From Agrobacterium tumefaciens (GTDB taxonomy: Bacteria; Pseudomonadota; Alphaproteobacteria; Rhizobiales; Rhizobiaceae), in NCBI GenBank assembly GCA_025560025.1, contig CP048485.1, positions 2,386,501 to 2,450,500 of the forward strand: a DNA stretch of 64,000 nt, in the 5' to 3' direction. Positions 46,851 through 56,419 of the stretch are shown in pieces (position 1 is the stretch's first letter; each line of letters begins with the position of its first letter). The notes below the pieces were generated by a model. The model searched no databases. It was not told the origin of the DNA and was given only the letters and a program-made list of their open reading frames with translations. The position numbers and the translations under genes were made by a program.

Positions 46851-47789
46851 ATGGCATTGAAGGTAACTTTCGGTAACGGCGGTGCTTCCACAGTTTCATC
46901 GCTTACCAGCCTGGTTGACCAGGAAGCTTATAAGCTCCTCACGGAATCCACGGCACAGATCAAGAACGGCTCCTCGCTCGACTCCGGCGTTGTCAATGTC
47001 GGCGCCGTCTCGGTTCCCGGCAGCGGCGCAGGCGGCACGGTGGATGTCGGATACGACGCCAGCAAAAACGGCTTCACCTTCGACGTATCGTCGGCATGGA
47101 ATTCGGTGAAGAATGCTCTCGCCCAGTCCGATACCTCTGAAAACCTTACATTCAAGGATTTCGTTCAGGTCGACGTTCACCTTGGCGGCTCGGGTTCTTC
47201 CAATGTTGAAGTTCTCAATGCCAAGCGCGGCAACATCACGACCGGCGCCGGCAACGACACGGTCACGGTCTCCGTCGTATCGAACGACAAGGCCTGGGTA
47301 AACGCTTTCAACATCGACACAGGCGCCGGCAACGACACCATCGTGGTCAAGGCAGGCGCGTTCGACGGCGGCGTTGCTGCCGGTACCAATGTCGTGAACG
47401 GTGGCGCTGGCGTCACCGACGGTAGCTTCACATCTGTCACCATCAATGCCGGCGCCGGCAACGACACCATTGACCTGAGCGGTGTGAACCTCGCATCGTC
47501 GCTGGTAACCGGCGGCAAGGGCATTGACCACATCATCGCAAGCGGTGGCGCCGATACCTTCGTCTTCAATCTCGGTGACATGGCCAAGAGCTTCGCCACC
47601 GATACCATCGAAGGCTTCAACGCCGCCGTGGACAAGCTGAAGCTGGTTGGCACGGTAATCGATAACTGGGCGGTGTCGACAATCGATAACGACACCATCC
47701 TCAGCTACAACGTCACTGGCGAGCACAAGGGTGAAAAAATTATTGTTTCCGGCGTTCACCTGACAGGTAGCGATTGGTTCACCGCATAA
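46851..47789 (+). CDS. Small RTX calcium-binding protein, predicted T1SS substrate
   Basis: 312 residues, no cysteine, no signal peptide. Nonapeptide-like repeats GAGNDTVTV (132-140), GAGNDTIVV (158-166), GAGNDTIDL (201-209), then GGKGIDHII (221-229) and GGADTFVF (232-239) form a short parallel beta-roll that binds Ca2+. The last 70 residues look like an RTX C-terminal secretion domain and end in DWFTA, an acidic residue followed by bulky/hydrophobic ones, as in PrtD-type signals. No enzymatic domain is seen in the first 120 residues. Position directly behind a T1SS pair supports secretion; function outside the cell is unknown. Confidence 0.88.
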   Translation: MALKVTFGNGGASTVSSLTSLVDQEAYKLLTESTAQIKNGSSLDSGVVNVGAVSVPGSGAGGTVDVGYDASKNGFTFDVSSAWNSVKNALAQSDTSENLTFKDFVQVDVHLGGSGSSNVEVLNAKRGNITTGAGNDTVTVSVVSNDKAWVNAFNIDTGAGNDTIVVKAGAFDGGVAAGTNVVNGGAGVTDGSFTSVTINAGAGNDTIDLSGVNLASSLVTGGKGIDHIIASGGADTFVFNLGDMAKSFATDTIEGFNAAVDKLKLVGTVIDNWAVSTIDNDTILSYNVTGEHKGEKIIVSGVHLTGSDWFTA

Positions 47790-47828
47790 TTCTCTTGAAG
47801 AGAATACTATTTAGCGTGGTTTAAAATG

Positions 47829-47866
47829 ATCGTGGCCCGGAAATATCCGGGCCACGATTTTTATTA
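47829..47866 (+). terminator. Terminator of the RTX gene
   Basis: ATCGTGGCCCGG-AAATAT-CCGGGCCACGAT, perfect twelve-bp stem followed by TTTTTATT, 40 bases after the stop. Confidence 0.9.
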
Positions 47867-47912
47867 TGCGCGGACAGTCGGCAATCGTGCCGGCTGCCGC
47901 AATCTTCCAAGA

Positions 47913-49190
47913 TCAGGCCGCATTGACCTGATTGCCCATTTTACGCGCTGCGATGATGACCAGCACTCCGGCAAGCGCCAGGCAGAAGGCAAGGAAGAAC
48001 ATCGGCGCAATCGTGCTGCCGGTCTGATCCTTGATCCAGGGGACCACGTTCTGCGCCACGAAGCCACCCAGATTGCCGACGGAGTTGATGGCGGCGATGC
48101 CGGCGGCGGCACCCGCACCCTTGAGGAAGCGGCCGGGCAGGCTCCAGAACACCGGCTGGCCGGCGAAAATACCGGCGGCAGCGATGCAGAGGAAGGCGAA
48201 CTGCAGCACCGGGTCGCTGAGCAATGCAGACATCAACAGGCAAAAGGCACCGATGAAGGCAGGGCCGACAATATAGGGCGTCTTGTTCTTTGCCTTGTCG
48301 GCGGCCAGAGGCACGACGAACAGGGCAATGGCCACAATCACCCAGGGGATGATGTTGATGAAGCCGTTGGCGGTGTTGGAAACGCCGAAGCTCTTCACGA
48401 TTGTCGGCAGCCAGTAGCTGAGACCATAGGCCGCCAGCGGAAAGCCGACATAGCAAAGCGCCATGAACAGCACGCGCGGATTGATCAGCGCCTTGAAGCC
48501 GTCCTCCGCATGGTCTTCCATGCCCTTGTTTTCTTCAGCCAGACGGTTCTTCAACCAGTCCTTCTCAGCCTGCGTCAGGAACTTCGCCTTTTCCGGCGTA
48601 TCATCGAGATAGAAGAAGGTGGCGATACCGGCGATAACGGCGGGAATACCTGTCGCCAGGAACACCCACTCCCATCCAGCATAACCGAGGAAACCATCGA
48701 GATCGAGCAACATGCCGCCGAGCGGCGCGCCGATGGCGTTGGCAAGCGCACTGAAGATCATGAACAGGCCGATCATGCGGCCGCGATAATCACGCGGGAA
48801 CCAGAGCGTCATCAAAAACAGCACGCCCGGGAAGAAACCGGCTTCGCAAAGCCCCAGCAGGAAGCGCAGGATGTAGAACATCGTGGCGTTCTGCGTATAG
48901 GCCAGCGCGATGGTGACGGCACCCCATGAAACCAGAATACGGGCGAACCATTTGCTGGCGCCGAAACGGTTGAGGAACAGGTTGCTCGGCACTTCGAAGA
49001 TGAAGTAACCGATGAAGAACAGCGAGGCGCCAAGGCCATAGGCATATTCGCTGAGGCTCAGCGCATCGACCATCTGCAGCTTGGCATAGCTGACATTCTG
49101 CCGGTCGATATAGGCGATGAGATAGAGAAGGCCAAGAAACGGCATAAGCCGCCAGGTGATCTTCGAGATAAGGGATTTTTCCGATACCAT
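47913..49190 (-). CDS. MFS transporter of the anion:cation symporter (ACS) family
   Basis: 425 residues from ATG 49190 (MVSEKSLISK), with GAGGGAAAAG upstream; longer frame to 49388 rejected. Twelve helices; the N-terminal motif YLIAYIDRQNVSYAKLQM is the ACS signature (as in phthalate, tartrate, 4-hydroxyphenylacetate and glucarate porters). The substrate is unknown, probably a small organic anion. No catabolic genes next to it, so its context gives no clue. Divergent from leuC region. Confidence 0.92.
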   Translation of the reverse strand: MVSEKSLISKITWRLMPFLGLLYLIAYIDRQNVSYAKLQMVDALSLSEYAYGLGASLFFIGYFIFEVPSNLFLNRFGASKWFARILVSWGAVTIALAYTQNATMFYILRFLLGLCEAGFFPGVLFLMTLWFPRDYRGRMIGLFMIFSALANAIGAPLGGMLLDLDGFLGYAGWEWVFLATGIPAVIAGIATFFYLDDTPEKAKFLTQAEKDWLKNRLAEENKGMEDHAEDGFKALINPRVLFMALCYVGFPLAAYGLSYWLPTIVKSFGVSNTANGFINIIPWVIVAIALFVVPLAADKAKNKTPYIVGPAFIGAFCLLMSALLSDPVLQFAFLCIAAAGIFAGQPVFWSLPGRFLKGAGAAAGIAAINSVGNLGGFVAQNVVPWIKDQTGSTIAPMFFLAFCLALAGVLVIIAARKMGNQVNAA

Positions 49191-49617
49191 ATGCTTTTCC
49201 CTCCCTTCGATTGCTCGTCGAAATGCAAATGATAAGGGGACCCATCTATATGTGCATCGCAAAATACGCAAGTTGCATTGCATCATAACCATTGGGAAGG
49301 CGCCGGAAGACAGGCCCTTTACGGGCTTTCCCTCATGATGCAGCGCATATAGAAATGTCCTGCCACTGCCTTCCGCGGCTCTGTGCATTCATATTGCCGT
49401 AAAACCGGCGATCTGCTATGAAGGTTGCCATGGGATCTAAATTCGGATGTCTCGCGCAGAATGTTTATGTGCTGCAGGACCACAAGCGTCTGCCGGCACG
49501 CTTCTTTGCGCGCGTTTCCGGGGCGCTCACAAGCCGACTTAGGCTCGCCTGACAGCATCCGCTGTCCACCGCCTTTCTGAACCCTGATTACCCTTTTCCA
49601 TGACAAGGCATAGAGCC
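49191..49617. other. 427-base intergenic region between the MFS gene and leuC
   Basis: Contains the divergent promoters, a forward frame of 44 codons (49418-49552) and two short hairpins at its end: AGCC-GACTTA-GGCT at 49532-49545 and GACAGC-ATCC-GCTGTC at 49551-49566. Otherwise nothing I can name. Confidence 0.5.
49418..49552 (+). CDS. Possible 44-residue leader/small ORF in front of leuC
   Basis: From ATG 49418 to TGA 49552, sequence MKVAMGSKFGCLAQNVYVLQ and a basic, leucine-containing tail ending LTSRLRLA; an internal start at 49430 is also possible. The stop overlaps the first base of an inverted repeat (GACAGC/GCTGTC), and leuC starts 65 bases later. It contains six Leu codons but no run of them, so a classical leucine attenuator is doubtful. 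No strong ribosome-binding site. Confidence 0.3.
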   Translation: MKVAMGSKFGCLAQNVYVLQDHKRLPARFFARVSGALTSRLRLA

Positions 49618-51027
49618 ATGAGCGCACCCCGCACCCTGTACGACAAGATCTGGGACGACCACGTCGTCAATCGTGACCCGGACGGAACCTGTCTTCTCTA
49701 CATCGACCGTCACCTCGTCCATGAGGTGACGAGCCCGCAGGCCTTCGAAGGCCTGCGCATGGCCGGCCGGCCAGTGCATTCGCCTGCCCGCACGCTGGCC
49801 GTCGTCGACCATAACGTTCCGACCACGGCCGACCGGCTGGAAGGCATCAAGAACGAGGAAAGCCGTATTCAGGTGGAAGCGCTTGCGCAGAACGCCAAGG
49901 ATTTCGGCGTCGAATATTATTCCGAGCGCGACAAGCGCCAGGGCATCGTTCACATTGTCGGCCCCGAACAGGGTTTCACCCTGCCGGGCATGACGATCGT
50001 CTGCGGCGACAGCCACACCTCCACCCACGGCGCTTTCGGCGCGCTGGCACATGGCATCGGCACGTCCGAAGTCGAGCACGTTCTGGCCACCCAGACGCTG
50101 ATCCAGAAGAAAGCCAAGAACATGCTGGTGCGTGTCGATGGCAGGATCCCCGATGGCGTCACCGCCAAGGATATCATCCTCGCCATTATTGGCGAGATCG
50201 GCACGGCCGGAGGCACCGGCCATGTGATCGAATTTGCCGGCGAGGCGATCCGGTCGCTTTCCATGGAAGGCCGCATGACGGTCTGCAACATGACCATTGA
50301 GGGCGGCGCCCGTGCGGGTCTTATCGCACCTGACGAAACCACCTTCGATTACATCAAGGACAAGCCGCGCTCACCAAAGGGCGAAACGCTGGAACAGGCC
50401 ATCGCCTATTGGAAAACGCTGAAATCCGACGAAGGCGCCCACTACGACAAGGTTGTGGTTCTTGATGCGGCCAATCTGCCGCCCATCGTCTCTTGGGGTT
50501 CTTCGCCTGAAGACGTCACCTCCGTTGAAGGCATCGTCCCCAATCCGGATGATATCGAAGAGGAAAACAAGCGCACATCCAAATGGCGTGCTCTGGATTA
50601 CATGGGACTGAAACCCGGCACGCGCATCACCGATATCGCCATCGACCGCGTCTTCATCGGTTCCTGTACCAATGGCCGTATCGAGGATCTGCGCGCCGCG
50701 GCGAAAATCGTCGATGGCCGCAAGGTGGCTCCCACCGTTTCTGCCATGATCGTGCCCGGCTCCGGCCTCGTGAAGGAACAGGCGGAAAAGGAAGGTCTGG
50801 ACAAGATTTTCCTCGAAGCAGGTTTCGAATGGCGCGAGCCAGGCTGCTCCATGTGCCTTGCCATGAATGACGACCGTCTGAAGCCCGGCGAACGCTGCGC
50901 CTCCACCTCGAACCGCAATTTCGAGGGCCGTCAGGGTTATAAGAGCCGCACCCACCTCGTCTCCCCAGCCATGGCGGCGGCGGCGGCGATCGCCGGTCAT
51001 TTCGTCGATGTGCGTGAATGGCAATAA
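49618..51027 (+). CDS. leuC: 3-isopropylmalate dehydratase large subunit
   Basis: 469 residues from ATG 49618 ([10 protein letters not shown]), AAGG twelve bases upstream; an ATG at 49600 is possible. Cluster cysteines in [14 protein letters not shown] and [10 protein letters not shown], together with [21 protein letters not shown], identify the aconitase-family LeuC, which isomerises 2- and 3-isopropylmalate in leucine synthesis. LeuD is not in this window, so the partner is distant, as in other Rhizobiales. Followed by a strong terminator. Confidence 0.97.
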   Translation: MSAPRTLYDKIWDDHVVNRDPDGTCLLYIDRHLVHEVTSPQAFEGLRMAGRPVHSPARTLAVVDHNVPTTADRLEGIKNEESRIQVEALAQNAKDFGVEYYSERDKRQGIVHIVGPEQGFTLPGMTIVCGDSHTSTHGAFGALAHGIGTSEVEHVLATQTLIQKKAKNMLVRVDGRIPDGVTAKDIILAIIGEIGTAGGTGHVIEFAGEAIRSLSMEGRMTVCNMTIEGGARAGLIAPDETTFDYIKDKPRSPKGETLEQAIAYWKTLKSDEGAHYDKVVVLDAANLPPIVSWGSSPEDVTSVEGIVPNPDDIEEENKRTSKWRALDYMGLKPGTRITDIAIDRVFIGSCTNGRIEDLRAAAKIVDGRKVAPTVSAMIVPGSGLVKEQAEKEGLDKIFLEAGFEWREPGCSMCLAMNDDRLKPGERCASTSNRNFEGRQGYKSRTHLVSPAMAAAAAIAGHFVDVREWQ

Positions 51028-51050
51028 GTTCCTGAGGCCATCGTTTCAGG

Positions 51051-51089
51051 AAAGCCACCCGTCCCCACAAGGGCGGGTGGCTTTTTATT
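51051..51089 (+). terminator. Intrinsic terminator of leuC
   Basis: AAAGCCACCCG ... CGGGTGGCTTT (51051-51061 with 51074-51084) then TTTATTATA, 24 bases past leuC. Also faces the end of the convergent dinB-like gene. Confidence 0.9.
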
Positions 51090-51594
51090 ATAGCCCCTGC
51101 AAACGCCGCTGCGGCTCCGTGCCGTGCAGAAACACGGCAAAAGTATCCCAGGGTGGCGTGATGGAGAGCTGGCTCAGAATACGCGCGACCTCGCCTCTGT
51201 GAATGCCCGCATGCAGGACCATATGTGAGATCATCTCAGCGCGGGACATGTAACCCTTGTCCCCATCCGTGAAGTTGAAGGCGACACATTCGCCAAGCGA
51301 TGCCGGCGATGTGTTCTCGATATAATCGAGATACCAGCCATCGAGAGCGGCGACATCCTTCGCAAGATCATCCAGCTGCGGCGTTGCCTCGGTATTATCC
51401 GAGAGAAAGCCATGCGCCGTTCCCGTGAGGTGACCCGAAAAAATCCTCGCGACGACGTAATAGTGATTGATCAGCCGGATTGCCGTGTGCCGTTCGGATG
51501 CATTTTGGACGGGATCGAGGTGTTTCAGCTTCTCGAACAAGTCCCTGTTCGCCCATTGGTGATAGCCGAGCAGGCTCCTGAGCAGATCCCTCAT
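51088..51594 (-). CDS. DinB family protein
   Basis: 168 residues of the DinB/YfiT four-helix bundle with metal-binding histidines visible in the first helix (YHQWANRDLF), the second (NHYYVVARIFSGHLTG) and the HxxxH of LHAGIHRGEV. The fold is used by thiol-dependent S-transferases such as mycothiol and bacillithiol enzymes, but this bacterium makes glutathione, so the activity is not predictable. Divergent from the broken TetR gene, 52 bases apart. Confidence 0.85.
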   Translation of the reverse strand: MRDLLRSLLGYHQWANRDLFEKLKHLDPVQNASERHTAIRLINHYYVVARIFSGHLTGTAHGFLSDNTEATPQLDDLAKDVAALDGWYLDYIENTSPASLGECVAFNFTDGDKGYMSRAEMISHMVLHAGIHRGEVARILSQLSITPPWDTFAVFLHGTEPQRRLQGL

Positions 51595-51646
51595 CAGAAT
51601 ATCCTTTACATCTGAAAAATGTGAGCACTATGTTTATATTTTCGCC

Positions 51647-52287
51647 ATGGAGGATGCCTTGTCTACTCGCATTGCAAAGCGGAAGACCGAGATGCGCAAG
51701 GAGCCGCGTCAGGAGCGTTCGCGGGCCACGGTCGACGCCGTCATTCACGCAGCGGCTCGCATTTTGAGCGATCATGGCTGGCGGGTTTTACCACGAACAG
51801 GGTCGCCGAAACGGCCGGCGTCAGCATCGGCTCGCTCTATCAATATTTCCCGGACAAGATTTCAATCGTGGAAGCGGTGCGCCATCGTCACCTCGAGGAC
51901 TGTCTCTCTGTCATGAAGAGCGTCTCGCAAAAGCGGCAATCGCTTGCGAAATTCGTGGAAGAGCTCGTGACCGGCATGATTGGGGTACACAGCATCCATC
52001 GCGGTCTTCACAAGGTCCTTCTGGACGATGCGCCCAGCCACGAAGGGACGAACGATCCCAACAGCGTTTTCGAACAGGAATATCTCGGTCTCTACGCTGC
52101 AGCGATCGCGGCACATATGACAGCCGGCACAAAGGTCGAAAGCAGAACCACGGCGCTGATCGTATCCGATGCCATTGACGGCATCATTCATAATGCCGCC
52201 CGCCGCGGAGAGTTGCAGTCGCCCAAAGTCAGACGGGAAATGATTGTACTCGTTCACGCCTACCTGTCTCAGACAACCGGTGAATGA
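51647..52287 (+). pseudogene. TetR/AcrR family regulator, frameshifted
   Basis: An N-terminal frame (51647 on, reading through RSRATVDAVIHAAARILSDHGW) and a C-terminal frame (to 52287, from IVEAVRHRHLEDCLSVMKS) both look like one TetR. Adding one G in the GGG at 51783-51785 restores HGW-RGFTTNRVAETAGVSIGSLYQYFPDK, the complete helix-turn-helix with the Y-x-Y-F motif; without it the frame closes at 51916 (or the C-terminal part would have to start at 51868). Roughly 213 residues when joined. It would have controlled itself and the adjacent dinB gene. The change may be a natural mutation or a sequencing error. Confidence 0.85.
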
Positions 52288-52299
52288 GAGGCCGTCAGC

Positions 52300-53814
52300 T
52301 CATTCCGAAATAATCTTCACCCGCTGGCCGGGCTGAAGCGTGGCGGTGGCGCTCATCGCATTGATCATGCGGAACATGTCGAGCTTCCGGTCGGTCCCCA
52401 TCATCCGCGCGGCGATCGTCGCCACGGTTTCGCCGGGCTTCACCGTCACCACCCGTACCCGCAGCGGCTTCAGTGAAGCGATCTCCGGCGGCGTCATCTT
52501 GCGGAAACTGGTGCGCAGCACATTGGCGATGGAATCAAGCTGCGTATTGCCCTTCGGCACCGCCGTCAGGAAACGGAATATCTGCTGCCCGACACGAATG
52601 ACGGTCACGTCGAAATCCCATTTATCCGCGCTTGCCCGGGCTGTCGCAGCCTCCAGACCGTTGATCTGCGTCTCCCTGACAGTTTCCGGCAACAGGCCGG
52701 CAACCCAGCCGCTGGTCAGGTAATTGGCAAGGGTGGTCTGTTTCGGATCGGCCACACCGTCGAAACGGATGGCCATGTCACCCGGCCCCGTCGCCAGAAC
52801 CGCCTCAACCTTGTTGTCGATGACGAAACCTTCCGGCACGTCGAAACGTATACCGAGCGTTCCGTGCAGGAACGTCTGGCCCCGGACGTAGCCTTCCTGC
52901 GGGCTGTCACCGTAAAGCAGTCCGTCTATGCCATCCAGAAACCAGTCGCGTCCGCGGTCCCCAACCTGGCCTTCCTGGCCAAAAGCACGGGCATGACGGC
53001 GCGCAAGCTCGATGCGCTGCGGCGTGTTGGGGTGGCTGGAAAGAAAGTCGAGGCTCTGGTCATTTTCGGGATCGGCCGAGGAGAACCGCGCATAGGCCGC
53101 CATGGAATCCAGAAAACGCGGCGATGCGTAGGGGTCGTAACCCGCCTCGCCCAGCATGCGCACGCCAATCACATCCGCCTGCAATTCCTGCTGGCGCGAG
53201 AAAGCCGCAAGTCGCAGCTTGCCGCGTGCCAGCGCCTGCTTGCCGGCAAGATCGCTCGACAGCACTTCGGCAACCACGCGGCTGGCAATCACCTCCGCCT
53301 CCTCCCGGCGCTGGCGCTCGATGCCGTGGTTCGCCGTGACATGGCCCATCTCATGCGAAAGCACGGCTGCCACTTCCGAAGCGTCGTTGGCAAGCGCCAG
53401 AAGCCCGCGTGTCACGTAAAGATAACCGCCCGGCAGCGCAAAGGCGTTGATGGCAGGCGAATTGAGGATGGTAATGCGATAGGATTGCTGCGGATTTTCC
53501 GAAACGGCCGTCAGCGCGCCGGCAATTCGGGCAACAAGCCGTTCCGTCTTGGCGTCACGATATTCGCCGCCATAACTCGCCACGATGCGCGGATGTTCAC
53601 GCGCGCCCATCTGCGCACGGGGATCGTTCTTCTGCACCTCTTCCACGGTCTGCGGATTGTCCGAGGGGCGCAGGGTGGACTGGTAGGCCGGGCTGAAAAG
53701 GGACTGGCACGACGACAGGAACACGGCAGACGCCGTCAGCACGGAACACGCGGCCGCCATCCTGCCCGAACGGCGAAGGCCTGAACGGGAGAAAAGACTC
53801 CACTGTGCAGTCAT
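52300..53814 (-). CDS. M48 family metalloprotease with C-terminal LysM-like domain (lipoprotein)
   Basis: About 504 residues from ATG 53814 (MTAQWSLFSRSG); frame open to 53826. A signal with lipobox VFLSSC shows a lipoprotein. The M48 site is VLSHEMGHVTANHG, with a downstream glutamate-containing stretch RQQELQADVIGVRM. The C-terminus, VVTVKPGETVATIAARMMG followed by NAMSATATLQPGQRVKI, looks like a LysM module that could hold the protease to peptidoglycan. Resembles BepA/LoiP-type envelope quality-control enzymes, but the LysM tail and long middle part differ. Confidence 0.9.
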   Translation of the reverse strand: MTAQWSLFSRSGLRRSGRMAAACSVLTASAVFLSSCQSLFSPAYQSTLRPSDNPQTVEEVQKNDPRAQMGAREHPRIVASYGGEYRDAKTERLVARIAGALTAVSENPQQSYRITILNSPAINAFALPGGYLYVTRGLLALANDASEVAAVLSHEMGHVTANHGIERQRREEAEVIASRVVAEVLSSDLAGKQALARGKLRLAAFSRQQELQADVIGVRMLGEAGYDPYASPRFLDSMAAYARFSSADPENDQSLDFLSSHPNTPQRIELARRHARAFGQEGQVGDRGRDWFLDGIDGLLYGDSPQEGYVRGQTFLHGTLGIRFDVPEGFVIDNKVEAVLATGPGDMAIRFDGVADPKQTTLANYLTSGWVAGLLPETVRETQINGLEAATARASADKWDFDVTVIRVGQQIFRFLTAVPKGNTQLDSIANVLRTSFRKMTPPEIASLKPLRVRVVTVKPGETVATIAARMMGTDRKLDMFRMINAMSATATLQPGQRVKIISE

Positions 53815-54067
53815 GCTATTTCTCATTCTCTATGCCTGCCCCTAACGTTCCTGATCATCCGTTAATTGCAGACCAGAATAACAGATTCGCCCCAACGAGC
53901 CATGAATGCCGAAACGGTAAAAACGATCCATCAAGTCCGGAATATTCCTGAAGAACGCAATAATTCTCGTCTTTTCTCGGGCAACAACTTGAAACTGGCA
54001 AGTGCAAATTAGCGCCATTGAAGTCATCTAAAGCGATTGCCAGCGGCACGCGTCGAAAATAAGGCGA

Positions 54068-54778
54068 TCAGCCGTTCAGAAAACTGTCCACCGCCTTCAC
54101 ATTTTGTGTGGCGAAGAAATCTGCGGTCGAGCCCGCATAAACAACACGGCCGCGATCAAGAAAAACCACGCGCTGCGCCAGCTTTTTTATGTCTTCGGGG
54201 TGATGGGTGACAATAATCACCGTGTTTTTTGTTTCGCCATGCAAGTCGAGAAGCAGGGATGCCATGCCCGCTCGCAACCCCGGATCGAGCGCCGCGAAAG
54301 GTTCGTCGAGCAGCATGACAGGTTTTTTCCTGACCAGTGCCCGCGCCAAAGCGGCTCTTTGCCTTTCCCCACCGGAAAGCGTGCCCGGCAGACGTTTGTC
54401 AAAACCAGCAAGATCCACGCGTGTAAGCGCCACGTCGATCCCCTGCCGGTCTTCCGCCCGCAGCTTCAGCCCGGGGCTGACGCCGAGCGCAATATTGGTG
54501 AAAATATCGAGATGGGCAAAAAGATTATTGTCCTGGAAAATCGATGAGACCGGTCTTTCGGAAGGATCGCGCGCCTTCATATCCTCTCCACCGATCAAGA
54601 TGCGACCGGAATCGGGATCCTCAAAACCGGCGATGAGATTAAGGAGCGTCGACTTGCCCGAACCGGATGCGCCGACAACGGCGGTCACCTGACCTTGCGG
54701 GAATACGCAATCGAGATCAAAATCCTGCGTTCCGAGCCGCAGCCTCACCTTGTCCAGCTCCACTGCAAAATCCGTCAT
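54068..54778 (-). CDS. thiQ: Thiamine ABC transporter ATP-binding protein ThiQ
   Basis: 236 residues with Walker [10 protein letters not shown], signature [15 protein letters not shown] and Walker [20 protein letters not shown]. It overlaps thiP by four bases (ATGA at 54775). Sequence [23 protein letters not shown] after Walker A is typical of ThiQ. Energises uptake of thiamine and thiamine pyrophosphate. Last gene of thiBPQ, controlled by the TPP riboswitch at 57482-57575. Confidence 0.95.
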   Translation of the reverse strand: MTDFAVELDKVRLRLGTQDFDLDCVFPQGQVTAVVGASGSGKSTLLNLIAGFEDPDSGRILIGGEDMKARDPSERPVSSIFQDNNLFAHLDIFTNIALGVSPGLKLRAEDRQGIDVALTRVDLAGFDKRLPGTLSGGERQRAALARALVRKKPVMLLDEPFAALDPGLRAGMASLLLDLHGETKNTVIIVTHHPEDIKKLAQRVVFLDRGRVVYAGSTADFFATQNVKAVDSFLNG

Positions 54779-56400
54779 ATGCTCGCCCTTGCCGATTGCG
54801 ATTGCCGTGAAACACCGCCTGCGGCAAGCAGCAGGCAGACAATACCAAGGATGAACGCATATCCGGCGGCATCATTGGTGCGGTAACTGCCCATATTGCT
54901 GTAAACCAGCCATGGCAGGGTGACGAAGTTTTCCGATCCGAACAGGGCAACCGCCCCTAGATCACCAAGCGACAGGGCCATGGCGAAGGAAAACGCCATG
55001 AGCAGTGGCCGCCACAGGACCGGCAGATCGGCAAACCGCAGCCGCGCCAGACCCTGAAGCCCGAGACTGGCGGAGAGCCGGCCTGTGCGCAAAAAGTGAC
55101 TGTTGAAGGCAGGCTCAAGCACCCGCATGGCCAGCGGCAGGGCCATCAGCATGTTGATGAGCGCCACCAGAACGGGAGCATAAAAGCTGACATCTCCAAA
55201 GGGCCGCAACAGCAGGAACCACCCGCTCCCCAGAACGACGGGCGGCACCAGCAGCACAAGCGAAGACCCTGCCCCAAGCGTGGTGGACAGAAATCGTAGA
55301 AGTCGGACCGCATGTCGTCCGGAACCCACGGCCTGGCGCGCGCTGATGATCGCGAAGCAGCAAAGCACGACAAGGGCTGCGGAAAGCATGGCGATCGCAA
55401 GGCTGGTCGCGGCCGCGCGCAGAAAGATCGGCGCGGACAGAAGGCGCAGCAGATCGGCGCTCAGCCCTGAGACTGTTATGGCGACAAGCGGCAAACCAAT
55501 CAGCAGAACCGCAAAAACGATTGCCATTCCATCCCAAAGACGGGCGCCAATACCCTTGCCGTCAAAACGGCGAAGGAGGCGGCCAAGCGAGGCAATTTCC
55601 GCTTCGGGTGCCGGCAAAAAAGCCAGAAGGCCGAGCAGGATCGCTGTGAGGACGATCTGCAGAACCGAAAGCGCGATCGCCCGCTGCGGATCGAAATCAA
55701 ACCGCAGCGCCTGATAGATCGCCACTTCCAGCGTCGTTGCCGCAGGCCCCCCGCCCAGCAGAAGCACGAGCGTGAAGCTGGTGGCGCACAGCATGAAGAC
55801 AAGCCCTGCAACGCCGGGAACAAGCCGCGAGACCGCCGGCCATTCAATGAAGCGGAACACGGAAACCGGCCCCATGCCGAGGCTCGCCGCCATGCGCCAA
55901 TATTCGCCCGGAATACGCTCCAGCCCGGCCAGCATCAGCCGCACCGCCAGCGGCAGATTGAAGAACACGTGGGCAATGAGGATGCCGGAAAGGCCATAAA
56001 TACTGAAAGGCTCATCCGCGCCGGCAAAAACGAGAGCCTTGTTCAAAACACCCTGCCTTCCCCAGATGGCAATGATGCCGAAAGCGCCGACAATCACCGG
56101 CAGCCCCATCGGCACCGCCATCAGCCGGATGATCCAGATACGCCCTGGAAAGTCCTGCCGACGGGAGAGAGCCAGTGCCACCGGCAGGCCGAGAACAATG
56201 GAGAGAAGAGTGGAAAGCATTGCCTGATAAAGCGTGAAACGCAGGATGCGCAGCGTATAGGCATCCATGATACCGGCAGCTGAAGCCCCGGCATCGAAAA
56301 ACAGAAGGGCCGCGATGGCGAGCGCCATGAACAGGAAAACGGCGGCAAACGCCGCCGTTCCGAAAATGATCGACCACCTGTAGTCGCGACGCAGCATCAT
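54775..56400 (-). CDS. thiP: Thiamine ABC transporter permease ThiP
   Basis: 541 residues with twelve hydrophobic helices: two copies of the six-helix permease fold fused, each with an EAA-type loop ([23 protein letters not shown] and [24 protein letters not shown]). This fused length (about 536 in E. coli) marks ThiP. Starts 19 bases after thiB. Transports thiamine and its phosphates together with ThiB and ThiQ. Confidence 0.95.
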   Translation of the reverse strand: MMLRRDYRWSIIFGTAAFAAVFLFMALAIAALLFFDAGASAAGIMDAYTLRILRFTLYQAMLSTLLSIVLGLPVALALSRRQDFPGRIWIIRLMAVPMGLPVIVGAFGIIAIWGRQGVLNKALVFAGADEPFSIYGLSGILIAHVFFNLPLAVRLMLAGLERIPGEYWRMAASLGMGPVSVFRFIEWPAVSRLVPGVAGLVFMLCATSFTLVLLLGGGPAATTLEVAIYQALRFDFDPQRAIALSVLQIVLTAILLGLLAFLPAPEAEIASLGRLLRRFDGKGIGARLWDGMAIVFAVLLIGLPLVAITVSGLSADLLRLLSAPIFLRAAATSLAIAMLSAALVVLCCFAIISARQAVGSGRHAVRLLRFLSTTLGAGSSLVLLVPPVVLGSGWFLLLRPFGDVSFYAPVLVALINMLMALPLAMRVLEPAFNSHFLRTGRLSASLGLQGLARLRFADLPVLWRPLLMAFSFAMALSLGDLGAVALFGSENFVTLPWLVYSNMGSYRTNDAAGYAFILGIVCLLLAAGGVSRQSQSARASI

Positions 56401-56419
56401 GCGCGAGTGTGCCTCTTCC

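Noticed and set aside
43594-47789. Genomic island or prophage around the type I secretion cassette
   Set aside because: There is no integrase, tRNA, direct repeat or phage gene; only the AT-rich leader hints at foreign origin, so I report the cassette but not an island.
47864-48929. Forward frame of 367 codons (47826 on) opposite the MFS gene
   Set aside because: It lies opposite the MFS coding region and has the Arg/His-rich composition of an antisense frame.
49418-49552. Classical leucine attenuator in front of leuC
   Set aside because: The Leu codons are scattered and the hairpin after the frame lacks a T tract, so I list it only as a possible small ORF.
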